NCBI GenBank assembly: GCA_002307095.1
Contig: DBTO01000055.1
Coordinates: 1 to 13,865, forward strand
Direction of reading: 5' to 3'
DNA length: 13,865 bases
DNA from: Sulfurospirillum sp. UBA1314
Lineage (GTDB): Bacteria; Campylobacterota; Campylobacteria; Campylobacterales; Sulfurospirillaceae
Part shown: positions 12,982-13,865 of the stretch, piece after piece
How positions within the stretch are numbered: position 1 is the stretch's first letter
How the letters are laid out: each line of letters starts with the position of its first letter
Notes under the pieces: generated by a model
Told to the model about the DNA's origin: nothing
Databases searched by the model: none
The model's input: only the letters and a program-made list of their open reading frames with translations
Translations under genes and position numbers: made by a program

Positions 12982-13659
12982 TTAAATTTTGCCGTAACGT
13001 CTTTCCGTAGATGTGTACTCGGAGATGATGGCTTCGAGTTCTCCCATAGAAAATTCTGGCCAAAGCGTTTTGGTAAAGAAAAGTTCCGCATACGCAGACT
13101 GCCAAAGCAAGAAGTTTGAAAGGCGGTAGTCACCCCCTGTTCTGAGGAGCAGATCAACGTCAGGAATGCCTGCGGTATCGAGGTTGGATTCTAAGATCTC
13201 TTTGGTGACTTCACCCTTTACATGTAAGCATTTATTGATCGCGCGAAGGATCTCATCGTGCGCCCCATAATTGATCGCAAGGACTTGTCTTAGCCCTGTA
13301 CAGTGTTCCGTCATCGCTTTGGCATACGCGATCTCTTTTTGAAGTGACGTAGAAAATTTGCTCATATCGCCAATGACGTCAAAACGAATGTTGTTTTCTA
13401 ACAAGGTAGCAATTTCACTGTGCAAATATTTGGAGAGCAGTTTCATCAAAACCGTGACTTCCGCTTTGGGACGATCCCAGTTTTCGGTGCTAAAGGCATA
13501 GAGTGTTAGATATTTGATACCCATTTTTGCAGCATACTTCGTGATCTCACGTACCTTTTTAGCACCTTCTTTATGCCCAAAAGAGCGCTCTTTGCCTTGG
13601 CGCTGTGCCCATCTACCATTGCCATCCATAATAATCGCCAAATGCACTAAATCATTCAT
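12982..13659 (-). CDS. uppS: Isoprenyl transferase (undecaprenyl diphosphate synthase)
   Basis: 225 residues, the normal length. The cis-prenyltransferase signatures are all present: IMDGNGRWA with the magnesium-binding Asp12, GHKEGA, YAFSTENW, INYG, and DLLLRTGGDYRLSNF followed by LLWQSAYAELFF with the conserved Glu192. The residue after RTGG is Asp where most relatives have Glu, a mild change. The enzyme adds isopentenyl units to farnesyl diphosphate to make the C55 carrier lipid for cell-wall and surface-glycan synthesis, acting at the inner face of the membrane. The ATG at 13659 follows a weak GAAG. A palindrome copy inside is read as Leu145-His146-Val147. The GGDEF-EAL gene follows 146 bp downstream on the same strand, probably under its own promoter. 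Confidence 0.95.
   Translation of the reverse strand: MNDLVHLAIIMDGNGRWAQRQGKERSFGHKEGAKKVREITKYAAKMGIKYLTLYAFSTENWDRPKAEVTVLMKLLSKYLHSEIATLLENNIRFDVIGDMSKFSTSLQKEIAYAKAMTEHCTGLRQVLAINYGAHDEILRAINKCLHVKGEVTKEILESNLDTAGIPDVDLLLRTGGDYRLSNFLLWQSAYAELFFTKTLWPEFSMGELEAIISEYTSTERRYGKI
13217..13227. repeat. Dispersed palindrome TTACATGTAA, copy 8 (intragenic)
   Basis: TTTACATGTAA with the 10-bp palindrome at 13218-13227, inside uppS. It is read on the minus strand as Leu-His-Val-Lys (TTA CAT GTA AAG), the same codon phase as copy 4. Confidence 0.8.
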
Positions 13660-13695
13660 TCTTTACTTCTTTTGAGCTTACAATTTATGAGCGCC

Positions 13696-13701
13696 ATTTT
13701 A
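13696..13701 (-). promoter_or_regulatory. Candidate -10 for uppS
   Basis: TAAAAT on the minus strand, 37 bp before the uppS start, without a convincing -35. A weak call; uppS is divergent from the promoter at 13724-13752. Confidence 0.3.
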
Positions 13702-13723
13702 TCTTTTTTCTCTTTAGCCCACC

Positions 13724-13752
13724 TTGACAAATCTTGCCACTTTGACTAAAAT
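13724..13752 (+). promoter_or_regulatory. Strong sigma-70 promoter for a rightward gene beyond the window
   Basis: TTGACA (13724-13729), 17 bases, then TAAAAT (13747-13752). Initiation is expected near 13759, diverging from uppS. The transcript would have a leader of about 100 bases. An ATG at 13858-13860 could start the gene, but only two codons are visible and the ribosome site (AAGAG, about 13842-13846) is poor. Confidence 0.65.
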
Positions 13753-13761
13753 TACACCATC

Positions 13762-13790
13762 ACTACTTTTTAGAATTCTCACAAAGTAGT
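13762..13790 (+). promoter_or_regulatory. 5'-end hairpin in the rightward leader
   Basis: ACTACTTT (13762-13769) pairs exactly with AAAGTAGT (13783-13790) around a 13-base loop, only a few bases after the predicted transcription start. It may stabilise the mRNA 5' end or be part of a regulatory leader. There is no U-run after it, so a terminator is unlikely. Confidence 0.4.
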
Positions 13791-13865
13791 CTCATAACAA
13801 TCGACTCAAGCAACTCTACCTTTGGGAATCTTTCACCCTATAAGAGACTCTAGCTTCATGAACGA

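Noticed and set aside
1..13865. CRISPR array, tRNA or rRNA genes, transposase
   Set aside because: No regularly spaced repeats, no tRNA-like cloverleaf or rRNA tract, and no transposase motifs were seen; the short repeats are irregularly spaced palindromes.

Overview
The window looks like chromosomal DNA from a Campylobacterota (Epsilonproteobacteria) species, most likely Sulfurospirillum or a close relative. The evidence is moderate base composition in the flanks, a short-type hybrid cluster protein under an FNR-type box, a large PhnD-like/PAS/GGDEF/EAL sensor, and a UppS of the usual bacterial type. This is recognition by protein character, not a database result.

Layout, left to right. At 1-716 is the 3' part of a cytidylate-kinase-like protein whose frame runs off the left edge through a hydrophobic stretch. 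A bidirectional stem-loop terminator (792-828) separates it from a DoxX-type membrane protein (936-1391) and an AraC-family regulator (1453-2337). A perfect 12-bp inverted repeat overlaps a TATAAT just before the regulator. At 2407-2976 is a compact toxin-antitoxin module with a full-consensus TTGACA-N17-TATAAT promoter, a ribbon-helix-helix/RelB-like antitoxin and a RelE/ParE-like toxin. It is flanked by imperfect 18-bp direct repeats. At 3127-7656 a strikingly AT-rich two-gene operon encodes a roughly five-helix membrane protein with a C-terminal soluble tail. Its second gene, joined with zero spacing (TAAATG), encodes a 1249-residue STAND-type NTPase with an N-terminal PD-(D/E)XK-like domain and a long helical C-terminal region. 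This is the best candidate for a little-described system. Its architecture resembles Avs-type anti-phage sensors, with an added membrane partner.

The right half is transcribed leftward. It holds a Blc-like lipocalin lipoprotein (7707-8216), a hybrid cluster protein (8368-9699) preceded by a perfect TTGAT-N4-ATCAA box, a PhnD-like/PAS/PAS/GGDEF/EAL membrane protein with both enzymatic signatures intact (9779-12835), and UppS (12982-13659). A strong rightward promoter (13724-13752) and a leader with a 5' hairpin run off the right edge.

Across all of this is a dispersed palindrome, TTACATGTAA, usually within TTTACATGTAAAG. Eight exact copies occur in 13.9 kb, where well under one is expected by chance. 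Five lie within about 10 bp of, or overlap, a stop codon. A sixth sits between the toxin and the membrane-protein operon. Two lie inside genes and are read as Leu-His-Val. It behaves like a genome-wide punctuation or uptake-type sequence and deserves a genome-scale count.
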